Below are positions 1 through 7,537 of a stretch of 48,625 bases of DNA, one piece after another (position 1 is the stretch's first letter; every line of letters begins with the position of its first letter). Where the stretch lies: contig JAJQFD010000035.1 of assembly GCA_021201335.1 (NCBI GenBank), forward strand, positions 1 to 48,625, given 5' to 3'. The position numbers were made by a program, and so were the translations under genes. The DNA comes from Bacteroides sp. GTDB lineage: Bacteria; Bacteroidota; Bacteroidia; Bacteroidales; Bacteroidaceae. Under the pieces are notes generated by a model, which saw nothing but the letters and a program-made list of their open reading frames with translations, was not told the origin of the DNA and made no database searches.

Positions 1-258
1 AAACCAGCGAACATGTTCATCCCTGAATACGGCGGGCTGAGGTGGCGCGGCAAATGCAGGCGTTTCGGGCTTTTTGCGCTCGTGGGCATTGCATTTCCAG
101 TTGCAGTAGTGGCAGTACGCCAGTCCGGTATCGAGGTTGACACTGAGGGATTTATCGCGCTTGTCCTTGCGGCTGTCATGGCATTGCGGACAAAAAGTTT
201 TCATTTTACCGCAGGTGCGGCCATTGGTAACGATGTTAAATTTGCTAAAGTTGATCAT
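1..258 (-). CDS. Toprim/Twinkle-like DNA primase-helicase (N-terminal part)
   Basis: Only the first 86 codons are inside the window; the gene runs off the left edge. The ATG at 258 opens a frame with two zinc-knuckle pairs, C23-PQ-C26 and C49-HY-C52, separated by a basic Lys/Arg-rich stretch and a short beta segment (KSLSVNLDTGLAYCHYC). This arrangement is the zinc-binding domain of bacterial and T7-gp4/Twinkle-type primases, which recognises the template before a Toprim domain makes the primer. The Toprim and helicase parts would lie outside. It follows a DUF4373 protein on the same strand, a pairing I associate with Bacteroidales phage-like or integrative elements, so a role in replication of such an element is likely. 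The family is inferred from the zinc ribbon and neighbour only. Confidence 0.6.
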   Translation of the reverse strand, partial: MINFSKFNIVTNGRTCGKMKTFCPQCHDSRKDKRDKSLSVNLDTGLAYCHYCNWKCNAHERKKPETPAFAAPPQPAVFRDEHVRWF

Positions 259-391
259 AAGATTGTAAGTAACTGATAATTTATAGGTTAATGTTTTCAA
301 AAGATGATTCTGATGAAGTTTGTTTTACTGGGAATTGCGCTTTTTTGCGCCCTCCGCTTAAGTTATTCGAAGGCCAAACTCCGGTTGATTC

Positions 392-1339
392 TCAGGCCAC
401 CCAGCAGTTTTGCTCGTGGCTCCAGTCGGCCGTTTCGCTGGGTCGGGGCGGAGCGTCGGGTGGGATGATGATGCCGCAATACGTTCGCTGTCCTGTTTTC
501 GAATCGATCATTTCGAAGATGTTCTTTTTTCGTCGGCGTTCTTCTTCTTCCAGCAGGGCGAAATGGCTGAGCAGGCGTCGGTGAATGTCGGTGCCGGGGT
601 TGAGGAAATTGCTGAAATAGTCCTTCACATCGGCTACGGAGTGTAGCGCCCGCCCTTTGCTTTTGAGCTTTATATGCCTCCGGAATTCCTCTACAATCTC
701 CTTGAAGTACCGGGTGAACATGCATCCCAGTTGTGAGTGGATTGCCAGTACTTCTACCCATGATTCGTCTTGTATAGCCTCGTCGAGATGTTTTTCCCAG
801 GATGTTACCACAGGATTTGCCGTAAGATCAACCTCCGGAAAATGAGAATAAGAATTATCAACGGCAGCAGCGCCAGTCTCTTTTATAATTTCTCTGCTGT
901 TCTCTTCTCTTCTTTTCTCTTCTATTCTCTTCTCTTCTGCTCCGTCAATGCCGGTGAATTTACCGGTGGAATCTCTACCGACAGAAGCGGCTCCCTTCTT
1001 TCCGGCTTTGACACGTTTTTTTCGATTCTCTTCGAGGGCAGACATCACCCTCTGCATGTATTCGGATGATATCTGCAGGTTTTCTCCCTCTCCTTCGATG
1101 ACAAATAAATCGAAATCGTAAATGATGCTTTCGAGGCTCTTCATCGAGATTCGTCGAGCGCGCGAAATCGTTCGCAAAGCTGTCATGCCCATCGTGTAAT
1201 CTTGATGCATTCGTAACTCGGTCAGCAAAAAAAGGTATGTTCCGAAACCTTTTGCTTTGTGTTTTTCGATCATTTTTAAAACACGTTCGTCTGTTAAAAC
1301 GGCTACTTCCAACGGGAAGTATTCTCCTTTTGTACTCAT
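392..1339 (-). CDS. DUF4373 (Lin1244/Lin1753-like) replication-type protein
   Basis: About 315 residues. The N-terminal 110 residues (GEYFPLEVAVLTDERVLKMI, then the GFGTYLFLLTELRMHQDY region) match my memory of the DUF4373/Lin1244 domain, a winged-helix DnaD-like domain of phage replication proteins. A Lys/Glu/Arg-rich low-complexity linker follows (about residues 130-160, EEKRIEEKRREE), then an alpha-helical C-terminal part. I chose the ATG at 1339 because family members start just before the YF motif; the ATG at 1357, six codons earlier, is also possible. A -7-like box (TATATTTG on the minus strand, 1395-1388) lies upstream. The primase-like gene follows 133 bp downstream, so the two are probably co-transcribed and act in replication of a mobile or phage-derived element. 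The exact role is not known. Confidence 0.65.
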   Translation of the reverse strand: MSTKGEYFPLEVAVLTDERVLKMIEKHKAKGFGTYLFLLTELRMHQDYTMGMTALRTISRARRISMKSLESIIYDFDLFVIEGEGENLQISSEYMQRVMSALEENRKKRVKAGKKGAASVGRDSTGKFTGIDGAEEKRIEEKRREENSREIIKETGAAAVDNSYSHFPEVDLTANPVVTSWEKHLDEAIQDESWVEVLAIHSQLGCMFTRYFKEIVEEFRRHIKLKSKGRALHSVADVKDYFSNFLNPGTDIHRRLLSHFALLEEEERRRKKNIFEMIDSKTGQRTYCGIIIPPDAPPRPSETADWSHEQNCWVA

Positions 1340-1387
1340 TGTAATAAGTTTTTGCATTGATTATTATGTTATCTATAAATTTCTATG

Positions 1388-1395
1388 CAAATATA
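1388..1395 (-). promoter_or_regulatory. Candidate -7 box of the DUF4373 gene
   Basis: Read on the minus strand the bases are TATATTTG, a perfect match to the Bacteroidales -7 consensus TAnnTTTG, placed about 40-50 bp upstream of either possible start codon. I see no clear -33 TTG at the usual distance, so the promoter may be weak or activated. Confidence 0.4.
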
Positions 1396-1711
1396 GATCA
1401 TTCCTTTTGTATTTCATAATCATATGAATAGATTTGTTGATGGAAAAAGAACAAGTTTGCGTAAATTACAGGGAGTGAATAAGATAGGAATCCCCTAAAT
1501 TTTGTTAATGGTCATGATCATGGTGAGAGGGGGTGGGATAGAACAACTAACCGTAGAGTTTTCATTTTGAAGTGTATCGGCATGGGTGGAATTTCTTCTC
1601 TTCTGTACTTCGCCAGATGTAGTGTCGATTTCTTTTTTCCCATCCACGCGTTCTCTTATTTCATAAAATGTGATTACCTTAACAGTAAGCTAAACCTAAT
1701 TATGATGAAAG
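1396..1711. other. Intergenic region, no gene seen
   Basis: A 316-bp stretch between the divergent DUF4373 and lipoprotein genes. It holds only short open frames (for example a 12-codon one from 1440) and a G-rich patch near 1525-1540. I see no repeat, terminator or RNA gene in it. Confidence 0.4.
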
Positions 1712-2206
1712 ATGAAAAAAACAGTATGGATTACCGTATGCATCGGTTTTTTAATTTTATTGGTTCTTCTCTCGTGCACGAACAACCGGCCCCGTGAGCG
1801 TGCTATTCAAAAGAAAACTGAGTTAACCCGCGAAGAAAGAATTGAACGAATCTACAGGGAGTTCAAAGAGCGTGGATTTGAAACCGATAGCGCCTATTCC
1901 GAAGAAGACTGGCAACAAATGTTGGATACGATGAACGTGGCGGAGGCCGAACGAATGCTGATTTGGTGGGACGAATTAAATTTATACCCGGACGAACCGA
2001 ATATGCATCCCGTAGAGGGTGTACCGGAAGAGGAGGTGGTGTATGACGAGCAAATGGGTCTGACGTATTTGGCGATGAATCATGCCGACAGGGATCTATT
2101 TATTAAGGAGCTTCGGAAGATATCAGAAATCACCGATAAAAGCAGGCGGGATACTTCTTTCCAGGTGTGGTGCAGGAAGTATGGGTTTAAGGTGAAATTG
2201 AAGTAA
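1712..2206 (+). CDS. Hypothetical lipoprotein
   Basis: 164 residues. The N-terminus is a short basic start, a hydrophobic run and the lipobox LLSC with Cys22, so the product is probably exported and lipid-anchored. The mature part is very acidic and Trp-rich, mostly helical, with Arg/Glu-rich segments around residues 35-60 (REERIERIYREFKERGF) and an EEDW/MLIWWDEL region at about 70-95. I recognise no family. It stands alone between the replication genes and an inverted-repeat element; no promoter or Shine-Dalgarno sequence is evident, which is normal in this phylum. A longer frame at 1567-1797 overlaps its start and is a shadow. Confidence 0.6.
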   Translation: MKKTVWITVCIGFLILLVLLSCTNNRPRERAIQKKTELTREERIERIYREFKERGFETDSAYSEEDWQQMLDTMNVAEAERMLIWWDELNLYPDEPNMHPVEGVPEEEVVYDEQMGLTYLAMNHADRDLFIKELRKISEITDKSRRDTSFQVWCRKYGFKVKLK

Positions 2207-2372
2207 AGCGGGGGCGGGTGAAAGCGACTTTTACGCTGTTAAGGTGGAGTTGGAGATATAAGATACGTAAACATAAGCACTGCAAGCGCGACAGATTTAG
2301 CCCGGGGTTAGCGAGCAGCCGTGGTCGGAAGATAACATTTCTTAGCCATCAAGCCAAAATCTATGGTCTGTT

Positions 2373-2569
2373 AAGAATCCCGGAGGGATTTGATGTGCAT
2401 AACCACGGGATGTATCCCGTGGAAACGGCTAACCCGGCTCTACTCTGACAGCCCCGATAGGGGGTGAAGAATATACTATTGACCCACTTCGTGGCTCCCG
2501 GGATAGTTATTCCTGTCCCGTGGGATATGCATCCCCCGGTTATGCACCTGCAATCCCTGCGGGATTCTT
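2373..2569. repeat. Long imperfect inverted repeat (REP-like element)
   Basis: The left arm (2373-2422) and the reverse complement of the right arm (2516-2569) share AAGAATCCCG, AGGGATT, GTGCATAACC and GGGATG blocks in the same order with only a few substitutions. The left arm itself contains a perfect 8-bp hairpin, CCACGGGA-TGTA-TCCCGTGG (2403-2422). About 90 bp separate the arms. No open frame inside looks real. This is typical of dispersed palindromic intergenic elements in Bacteroidetes; whether other copies exist cannot be told from one window. Confidence 0.6.
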
Positions 2570-2646
2570 AGCTGAGCTTACGTTTTAGCTTCATCCCTCA
2601 TGCTTTTACCTACCCTTCTCCTTCACCCTCAACGGCTGCTCCATCG

Positions 2647-2697
2647 ATCAAAAAACTGTGCAGGAAAGATTCTCATGTCCTCTTTCCTGCACAGTTT
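2647..2697 (-). terminator. Rho-independent terminator with perfect 17-bp stem
   Basis: The arms at 2653-2669 and 2681-2697 (CTGTGCAGGAAAGA and its complement) form a perfect 17-bp stem with an 11-nt loop. On the minus strand it is followed by a T6 run; on the plus strand there is no T-tract. It ends the minus-strand gene whose stop codon lies in the loop (2673-2675). Confidence 0.75.
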
Positions 2698-3275
2698 AAT
2701 CTAGTCCTCCATTTCTTTATCGGATGGAGTTTGGAGTGAAGGTACTCCTTTGGTGCATTTGCAATAAATAGGTTTCCTTCTTCAATGCGGCTTACGAATC
2801 TCAGCTGGAATCTTTTAACCCGATCCGGATACCAACGAGTCTCCGGATTCATCACCATATTTCTCTACACCGTACCGGACTCTTCTCCCTGGTAACAGAA
2901 ACTACCGTCAAACTTCAAACCGGCATTTTCATTGATTCGCCCACTGACACCCATTGTTAGAGTTGGCAGACAACAATTAAACGAATTAGCACGAATGGAA
3001 AAATGATTACCGTTATTAAGCTGCTCGTTGTCAGATTTCATGACAAAAGCTACCGAGGGTATGATTTCAGAGACACTTACATACTCCAGATACTCGTTGG
3101 TATTGGAATCGGGGGCAGGTTTTTGCTGAGACCTTTTTGGGTTATTCGACTGACTTGCCACGACTACTTTTTTATCTTTGTAGCCGTGGAAATCAGTCTC
3201 CTTAATTTCACTCACTATATGTTCTTCTGGCAATCCTTTTAACAGGATGACTCTTTCTGCGAAACTTGTATTCAT
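2673..3275 (-). pseudogene. Unrecognised gene interrupted by an in-frame TAG
   Basis: Two open frames on the minus strand lie in the same reading phase: 3275-2865 (136 residues, ending in TAG at 2867-2865) and 2858-2673 (61 residues). Only the TAG and two codons (Arg, Asn) separate them, so one frame of about 200 codons is cut by a single amber. The 3' half ends inside a strong minus-strand terminator, which argues that the downstream part belongs to the gene. The first part begins MNTSFAERVILLKGLPEEH and has no signal peptide; the second is basic. I recognise no family. It could be a decayed gene, an assembly error, or a real 136-residue protein with an accidental open frame after it. Confidence 0.4.
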
Positions 3276-3304
3276 CTCCTATTTATTTACCGTCTAAGGA
3301 AAAT

Positions 3305-3318
3305 TTTACCATGGTAAA
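3305..3318. promoter_or_regulatory. Perfect 14-bp palindrome, candidate operator
   Basis: TTTACCATGGTAAA reads the same on both strands and lies 30 bp upstream of the minus-strand start at 3275, in the divergent region with the 7TM-AraC genes. Its size and symmetry suit a dimeric repressor site. Function is inferred. Confidence 0.35.
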
Positions 3319-3353
3319 TATACCGAATAGATTCTTACCCGTCTGACCAAAAC

Positions 3354-3430
3354 GTACAAATCTGACGAGCCAAATCGTACCTGTCTGTTTCTTTTACGGA
3401 ACAAATTGTACGTGTACGGATAAATTGTAC
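3354..3430. promoter_or_regulatory. Cluster of five GTAC half-sites upstream of the 7TM-AraC genes
   Basis: GTAC occurs at 3354, 3377, 3408, 3414 and 3427, mostly in the context A-A/T-C/T-GTAC-A. One pair is TTGTACGTGTACGG. Five copies in 77 bp is far above chance and they sit 85-160 bp before the start at 3516. They are good candidates for binding sites of the regulators encoded next door or of a divergent repressor. Confidence 0.4.
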
Positions 3431-3515
3431 AAAACATGGTTTTTAACGTCTGTAACACGGTTTCGGCGGGTGCGATGCCTCCTAATCCCTCAATATTCTT
3501 TATTTTTACAGTATC

Positions 3516-4674
3516 ATGAAACCGGGATATGTTTGGTATATATTGACAGCATGTGTGATTGCTACCTCTGCACTTACCTGGGCCTTAATTATGCTATTTG
3601 CGGTAAGCGACAGTAAAACAGGCAAGGAGAAGAATGTAAAGCGCATCTTGTTATGGTATTTTCTGTCCACTTTAGCAGCTTGGTTTGCGGTGGTGGTGTA
3701 CGCGTATGTACCTGCGTATTATCCTTACATCCATTCGTTGACGTACCTGTCGGTGCTGTTGATAACTGTTATTTTCTTCCAGTTTATTTATACCCTCACT
3801 ATTACCCGTCCCAACGATCGCTTTCCGAGGTGGCATTATGCGGCTCCTGTGCTCATTTGCCTGGCGTTGCTGGTGTGGTCTTTTTTCATCCCGTTCGATG
3901 TACAGGTGCAGCTTCGAAAAGGGCAGGGCGCCATTGTGCCCGAATACACTGCGTACTCTCACTTTTTCTTGCTGAAACCTCGTATACGACTGGTTTTCTG
4001 CCTGGTATACCTCATCTTGAGCATCCTCAGAGTCCAGCAATACGGTAAAGACATTCACCGGAGGAATCATCCGGTGCGTAACCCGACTCCCTGGATACTG
4101 ACACTCTTGTTCACGCCCGTGACGATGCTTGTGCTGGCACTTCTCAGAAACACCATACCCCCCGAGAAGGTGCTGGTGTTTGGGGGCGTTCATCTCTTTA
4201 TCCTGCTGATTCTCATCCTGCATGGGGCGGTGGGGTACAATGTGATCCGGCGAAATTTTCTGCTTTATATTCCTTTGTCGCCGGAACCTTTGCCATCAAA
4301 AACTACGAAGTTCCAGGCGGAGACTACCGACAGCTACTACGGTAAAAACGAGTCGAAAAGATTGACTCGGAAGTCTTTTGAAACGTACATCCAGCAGTAT
4401 AAACCTTACCTCGACCCGCAACTCAAACTCACCGACTTGCTGGAACCTTTACAAACAAACCGCACGCTGCTGTCGGGTTTTATCAATCGAACGTACAGAA
4501 TGAACTTCAACCGGTATATCAACGTGTGCCGGCTCAAAGAGTTACAGCGTCTTTGCAGATCATCTGCCCATCAAAAAAAAGGAGATGAATAGACTGATTG
4601 CCCAGGCCGGATTTGCATCCCGCCGGAACTACGTCCGGGCTCTGGCAGCCGAAAATGAAAAGAAAGAGACTTGA
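3516..4674 (+). pseudogene. 7TM sensor fused to AraC-type HTH, frameshifted at an A8 tract
   Basis: In the first frame (3516-4592, 358 residues) there are seven hydrophobic segments in about residues 7-240, a polar linker and then the first half of an AraC-type DNA-binding domain (KPYLDPQLKLTDLLEPL, then NFNRYINVCRLKELQRL). The frame stops at TAG 4590-4592. The missing second half is present in the +1 frame (LIAQAGFASRRNYVRAL, stop 4672-4674) and aligns with the end of the downstream paralogue (LILEAGFSNYRAYQRV). The break lies at an A8 run, 4573-4580. Read through, the product is 385 residues and ends 4 bp before the next ATG. It would be an inner-membrane one-component regulator; its signal is unknown. 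Decay, slippage or sequencing error could explain the break. Confidence 0.7.
4573..4592 (+). other. A8 frameshift site in the first 7TM-AraC gene
   Basis: The A8 run (4573-4580) is followed by GGAGATGAATAG, where the zero frame ends. Dropping one A, or moving to the +1 frame, restores the AraC C-terminal half through 4674. An A run of this length is a known type of site for transcriptional slippage and also a common place for indel errors. Confidence 0.65.
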
Positions 4675-4678
4675 TACG

Positions 4679-5818
4679 ATGCAGCCGCTCCTTCACATAT
4701 CACTTCTGGTCCGCTTGATTGGCTTTATTGCTCCTCTCATTACGGGATTAATTTGCATGGGCCTCCTCTTGGTTTTCTACCTGGAAAGCCGTCAGCCCCT
4801 GAAACGCAAACTATCTCTCTTGCTGATCGCCGAAATGGGAACCTGTGCTTTCTCCTGGGTCAGCCTGATTATTTACACCCTCTATCCTGAAATTTATATA
4901 CGAATTGAAGCTCTTTTTTATATCAGCATCCTGTATGCGTTGGTTATTACTTATCATTTCGTGTTTGTCCTGACGGATGATGGCAGTGGCAAAAAGTTCA
5001 ACCGGATGCATTATATTATCCCTCTTCTTTTCGGGTTGGTCATGCTGATCTGGTCGTTCTTTATCCCCGACGAAATAGAGATTTGCATCACCGCTAGCCG
5101 TGGGAAGTACCCGAAAGTCTACGAAGCGTTTACCCTCTTTACCACCTCCAAAAGCGATTTATTCCTGGTATATAACATTCTCTATTCCATTTGGGGGTTG
5201 AAGCGCATCTATCATTTCCGTAAAATACGGGGCAATTATTTGGCCGATGAAGGACGTTCGTCCATCAACTGGTTGCTTTTGCTGATGTTCGTTACACTGG
5301 CAGGTGTACCGCTTTCGCTTATCCCTTCCCTGCTGGGGATAAATCTGTTTCTGACTTCCGCCATCACTTTTATTCCTACGTTTCTGGTTATTCTGAAAGA
5401 TGTAGTGCTGACTTACAATGTGCTGGCCGGGAATTACGTGGTGATTGACTTAACCCGCCCTCCGGAAGAATCGGAAGCGGCCACTTCTTCGCCCACCGCC
5501 AGCAGCTGGCCCGACAAAGAAAAGTTCGAGCAATATGTGTTCCGACAAAAGCCGTACCTGAATCCTCATTTGCGTATTACAGACCTTGCACATGCTCTGT
5601 ACACCAACCGGACGTATCTTTCGGGATTCATCAACCAGGAGTATCAGATGAACTTTAGCCGGTTCATCAATCGGTGCCGGTTGAAAGAGTTGGAGAAGTT
5701 GAGACGCGACCCCAACAACCTGAAGAAGAACATGTTAGACTTGATACTGGAAGCGGGTTTCAGTAATTACCGGGCTTATCAGCGGGTGAAGAAAGAGGAA
5801 GAGAAGCAGGGGAAATAG
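4679..5818 (+). CDS. 7TM sensor fused to AraC-type HTH (intact paralogue)
   Basis: 379 residues from the ATG at 4679. An open frame reaches back to 4598, but that upstream part overlaps the frameshifted end of the preceding gene, and MQPLLHISLLVRL places the first membrane segment normally. Seven hydrophobic segments fill residues 9-250 (including FFIPDEIE after the fourth, matching FFIPFDVQ in the paralogue). After a Ser/Thr/Pro/Glu-rich linker comes a complete AraC-type domain (about 290-375) with both helix-turn-helix halves. It is a membrane-tethered one-component regulator; ligand and targets are unknown. It is the tandem duplicate of the gene just upstream, probably in one operon, and faces the sus genes end to end. 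It stops with TAG, so TAG does serve as a terminator here. Confidence 0.75.
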   Translation: MQPLLHISLLVRLIGFIAPLITGLICMGLLLVFYLESRQPLKRKLSLLLIAEMGTCAFSWVSLIIYTLYPEIYIRIEALFYISILYALVITYHFVFVLTDDGSGKKFNRMHYIIPLLFGLVMLIWSFFIPDEIEICITASRGKYPKVYEAFTLFTTSKSDLFLVYNILYSIWGLKRIYHFRKIRGNYLADEGRSSINWLLLLMFVTLAGVPLSLIPSLLGINLFLTSAITFIPTFLVILKDVVLTYNVLAGNYVVIDLTRPPEESEAATSSPTASSWPDKEKFEQYVFRQKPYLNPHLRITDLAHALYTNRTYLSGFINQEYQMNFSRFINRCRLKELEKLRRDPNNLKKNMLDLILEAGFSNYRAYQRVKKEEEKQGK

Positions 5819-5845
5819 GAGGGGATATCGTACAAGGAGGGCATT

Positions 5846-5888
5846 AAAAAAAGCGAGAAGCACAAGCTCAGGGGTCTTCTCGCTTTTT
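5846..5888. terminator. Bidirectional terminator between the regulators and susD
   Basis: AAAAAGCGAGAAG (5848-5860) pairs perfectly with CTTCTCGCTTTTT (5876-5888) across a 15-nt loop. T-runs flank it on both strands, so it can end both the 7TM-AraC operon (plus) and the susCD operon (minus). Confidence 0.8.
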
Positions 5889-5928
5889 GATTAACAACTG
5901 ATTAAGGTCATTTGCTGCGAAATTATGT

Positions 5929-7515
5929 TTATTTCCAGTATTTATTCTGTTGCAGTTTGGTGTTAACCGATAACTCTTTCGACGGGATCGGCAAGAACAC
6001 ATGTTTGTCGCTGGTACGTTTCACGAATTCTTTTACTCCGACGAAGTTGGTACCTGTAGCCCAGCGCGAGTCTTCGGTGGCTGCACCCAGGGTGTTACGG
6101 ATCGCATCTACATAGATACCCCAACGAATCAGATCATATTTGCGTAAGGATTCGAAACAGAGTTCGCGTCCTCGTTCGTCTCTTACTTCCTGTTGGAAAT
6201 CTTCGTAAGATAATCCGGAGAGTTCGGTAATACCGGCACGTTTTCTTACTTCATTGATGCATTCATACGCTACCGGGGTAGGGCCAGCATTGGCTTCGTT
6301 TTCTGCCTCAGCTATCATCAGGAGCACATCGGCATAGCGTAAGATCGGGTAGTTTTCGGGGGTATAATTCTTTTGCTTAGGAACGGTTGTTTCCCATTCA
6401 CGGCGGTATTTTCCGCAACGACGTTGTACAATCTCTGTCGCTTTCCAGTCTACTTTCACATCTTTGTTATTGATTTGGTAAGGGGCCATGGAAAGATCAC
6501 GGCGTGTATCTTTATCGTCGTATAAATCCCACAGAACCAGGCTTCCCGAGTAGAACCCATAAGAATACCCAAATCCATTCTGACTATCCATCGCCTGCAG
6601 GTTTCCGATCACGTTTCCGATACGTCCGGCCGTCCATTGGCCGTTGATGCGGGAACCTAAGAATTCAGCCTCCCAGAGAGATTCGTTGTATTCTGTATCG
6701 TACTTATCGGAAGCCATGTTCTTCCAGATTTGATACACATCCGGGTTCAATTTATGTTTGTTCGATTCGCGTACTTTCTTTCCCCAGAAAGCGGCTTTTT
6801 CGTAGAAAGGTTTTCCTCCTTCCGACGGATAACCGGCACGCCATAAGCACACTCTTGCCAAGATACCCATCACGTTATTCTTTTTTACATGAGAAGGAGA
6901 CAGGTCATAAGTGGAATCATCTACCATATCTACACAGTCTTCCATTTCCTTGATAATCCAGTCGAGGGCTTCGGCGTGAGGGGTTACTTCTTGACTACTA
7001 TTATTCACATCATTCAAAGATTGTGTACGAATGGGTACTTCATACCAACCTTGCACCAGCAGGAAATGATAGAAAGCGCGCAGGAATTTAGCCTCGCCTT
7101 TTATACGCACTCTTACCTTATCATCCATCTGTGCATTATCTATATTTTCGAGTAATAAGTTGGCATTATTGATGCCTTTGTAGATATCTTCCCATGTCGA
7201 AAAGATAGTAGTATTACTACTGTTATGATCATTACCATATACATGCGATGATGTAGTAGCAGCCGGACGGGTATAATAACTTAAATCGTCTACATTGGAA
7301 ATCATACAAGAATAAAAGTTTCCATATACACTTTCATATACAAGCGAGTAGTATACACCCGCCAGAGCCATGGTACACTCTTTTTCATTTGAATAGAATA
7401 TTTCAGGTGCAATGAAATCGTACGGGGTAGTTTCGAAAAAGCTATCGCAGGCAGTCAGGGAGAGGACTCCTATCCCGATACAAATGTTTCTGAATGTTTT
7501 ATATAATTGATTCAT
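5929..7515 (-). CDS. SusD/RagB-like surface glycan-binding lipoprotein
   Basis: 528 residues with a lipobox ending at Cys23 (LSLTAC), so a lipid-anchored outer-surface protein. SusD hallmarks are the tetratricopeptide-like N-terminal part (EDIYKGINNANLLLENI, GEAKFLRAFYHFLLVQ, about residues 105-155) and the C-terminal RYADVLLMIAEAENE and RGRELCFESLRKYDLIRWG segments. SusD proteins cap the SusC pore and capture oligosaccharides. It is the last gene of the leftward operon, 22 bp after susC, and ends at a strong terminator. Given the neighbouring PL8 lyase, GH88 and sulfatases, the ligand is probably chondroitin or dermatan sulfate fragments; that is inferred from context. Confidence 0.92.
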   Translation of the reverse strand: MNQLYKTFRNICIGIGVLSLTACDSFFETTPYDFIAPEIFYSNEKECTMALAGVYYSLVYESVYGNFYSCMISNVDDLSYYTRPAATTSSHVYGNDHNSSNTTIFSTWEDIYKGINNANLLLENIDNAQMDDKVRVRIKGEAKFLRAFYHFLLVQGWYEVPIRTQSLNDVNNSSQEVTPHAEALDWIIKEMEDCVDMVDDSTYDLSPSHVKKNNVMGILARVCLWRAGYPSEGGKPFYEKAAFWGKKVRESNKHKLNPDVYQIWKNMASDKYDTEYNESLWEAEFLGSRINGQWTAGRIGNVIGNLQAMDSQNGFGYSYGFYSGSLVLWDLYDDKDTRRDLSMAPYQINNKDVKVDWKATEIVQRRCGKYRREWETTVPKQKNYTPENYPILRYADVLLMIAEAENEANAGPTPVAYECINEVRKRAGITELSGLSYEDFQQEVRDERGRELCFESLRKYDLIRWGIYVDAIRNTLGAATEDSRWATGTNFVGVKEFVKRTSDKHVFLPIPSKELSVNTKLQQNKYWK

Positions 7516-7537
7516 AATTGCTGTTTATTTTGATAGG

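Noticed and set aside
339..351. GCGC-T6-GCGC as a terminator
   Set aside because: The stem is only 4 bp and the T-run forms the loop, so it would not terminate.
313..468. Small plus-strand frame MKFVLLGIALFC with signal-like start
   Set aside because: It overlaps the 3' end of the DUF4373 gene on the other strand and has no promoter or homology that I recognise.
1567..1797. Plus-strand frame of 76 codons overlapping the lipoprotein start
   Set aside because: The overlapping frame at 1712 has a clean lipobox signal; this one has no recognisable feature.
2218..2448. 76-codon frame across the inverted-repeat element
   Set aside because: It is a translation of the palindromic repeat; such frames recur as spurious proteins.
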